Source of the DNA: Altererythrobacter sp. Root672
Lineage (GTDB): Bacteria > Pseudomonadota > Alphaproteobacteria > Sphingomonadales > Sphingomonadaceae
Length of the DNA: 64,000 nucleotides
Direction: 5' to 3'
Assembly: GCF_001427865.1 (NCBI RefSeq)
Contig: NZ_LMHH01000001.1
Coordinates: 806,001-870,000, forward strand
Of the stretch, positions 63,998 through 64,000 are shown piece by piece. Made by a program: the position numbers and the translations under genes. Position 1 is the first letter of the stretch. Each line of letters starts with the position of its first letter. The notes beneath the pieces were generated by a model. The model made no database searches. It saw only the letters and a list, made by a program, of their open reading frames with translations, and was not told the origin of the DNA.

Positions 63998-64000
63998 GAA

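Overview
The window is high-GC, gene-dense DNA from an alphaproteobacterium, most likely of the order Sphingomonadales (Sphingomonadaceae or Erythrobacteraceae). Supporting signs are the PrsK/PrsR signalling pair, LexA boxes of the alphaproteobacterial GAAC-N7-GAAC form, the imuA-imuB-dnaE2 mutasome, a PdhB with an N-terminal lipoyl domain, two large TonB-dependent receptors, and the ppiD-trpE / tpiA-secG-pyrG neighbourhood. The species cannot be named from the sequence alone.

Layout. 1-5400: the end of an exopolysaccharide sugar transferase, then overlapping prsK-prsR and a secreted TPR protein (PEP-CTERM/EPS locus). 5400-10630: bile-acid-symporter-like protein, DUF475 protein, PanB, an APC amino-acid permease and a PPOX-fold protein. 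10690-16870: SOS mutagenesis block (imuA, imuB, a small membrane protein, dnaE2) with two perfect LexA boxes. 16900-20900: RidA-like protein, a MarR regulator and a divergent TonB-dependent receptor. 20950-30900: core block (lipoprotein glycosidase, trpE, ppiD // tpiA, secG, pyrG, hsp20, grxC, nitrilase, DUF1178). The hsp20 gene has a ROSE-like RNA thermometer and a heat-shock promoter.

30940-42900 looks accessory. It starts at tRNA-Arg(CCT) and carries a TIR-like protein with an unfamiliar beta-rich C-terminal domain, a GST, an alpha/beta hydrolase, a secreted amidohydrolase, an MDR oxidoreductase, a small secreted protein, a 1152-residue TonB-dependent receptor, a regulator with two MarR domains and a small exported protein. 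The small secreted gene lies between two diverged copies of the receptor's 3' end plus terminator. 42987-47130 returns to core genes (hppD, ftsB, pdhA, pdhB). 47149-54282 holds two tandem paralogous triplets of Tad-type pilus genes, each vWA-TadG then TadE then TadE. 54430-64000: phytoene-synthase-like protein, EF-hand protein, trmFO, lysoplasmalogenase, a MerR/TipAS regulator with a textbook 19-bp-spacer promoter, gyrA, an exported repeat protein and ychF.

The strongest candidates for new biology are the stand-alone TIR-like gene beside the tRNA, the duplicated vWA-TadE-TadE module with calcium-loop-like TadE proteins, the duplicated receptor tail around the small secreted gene, and a possible structured RNA downstream of pyrG.
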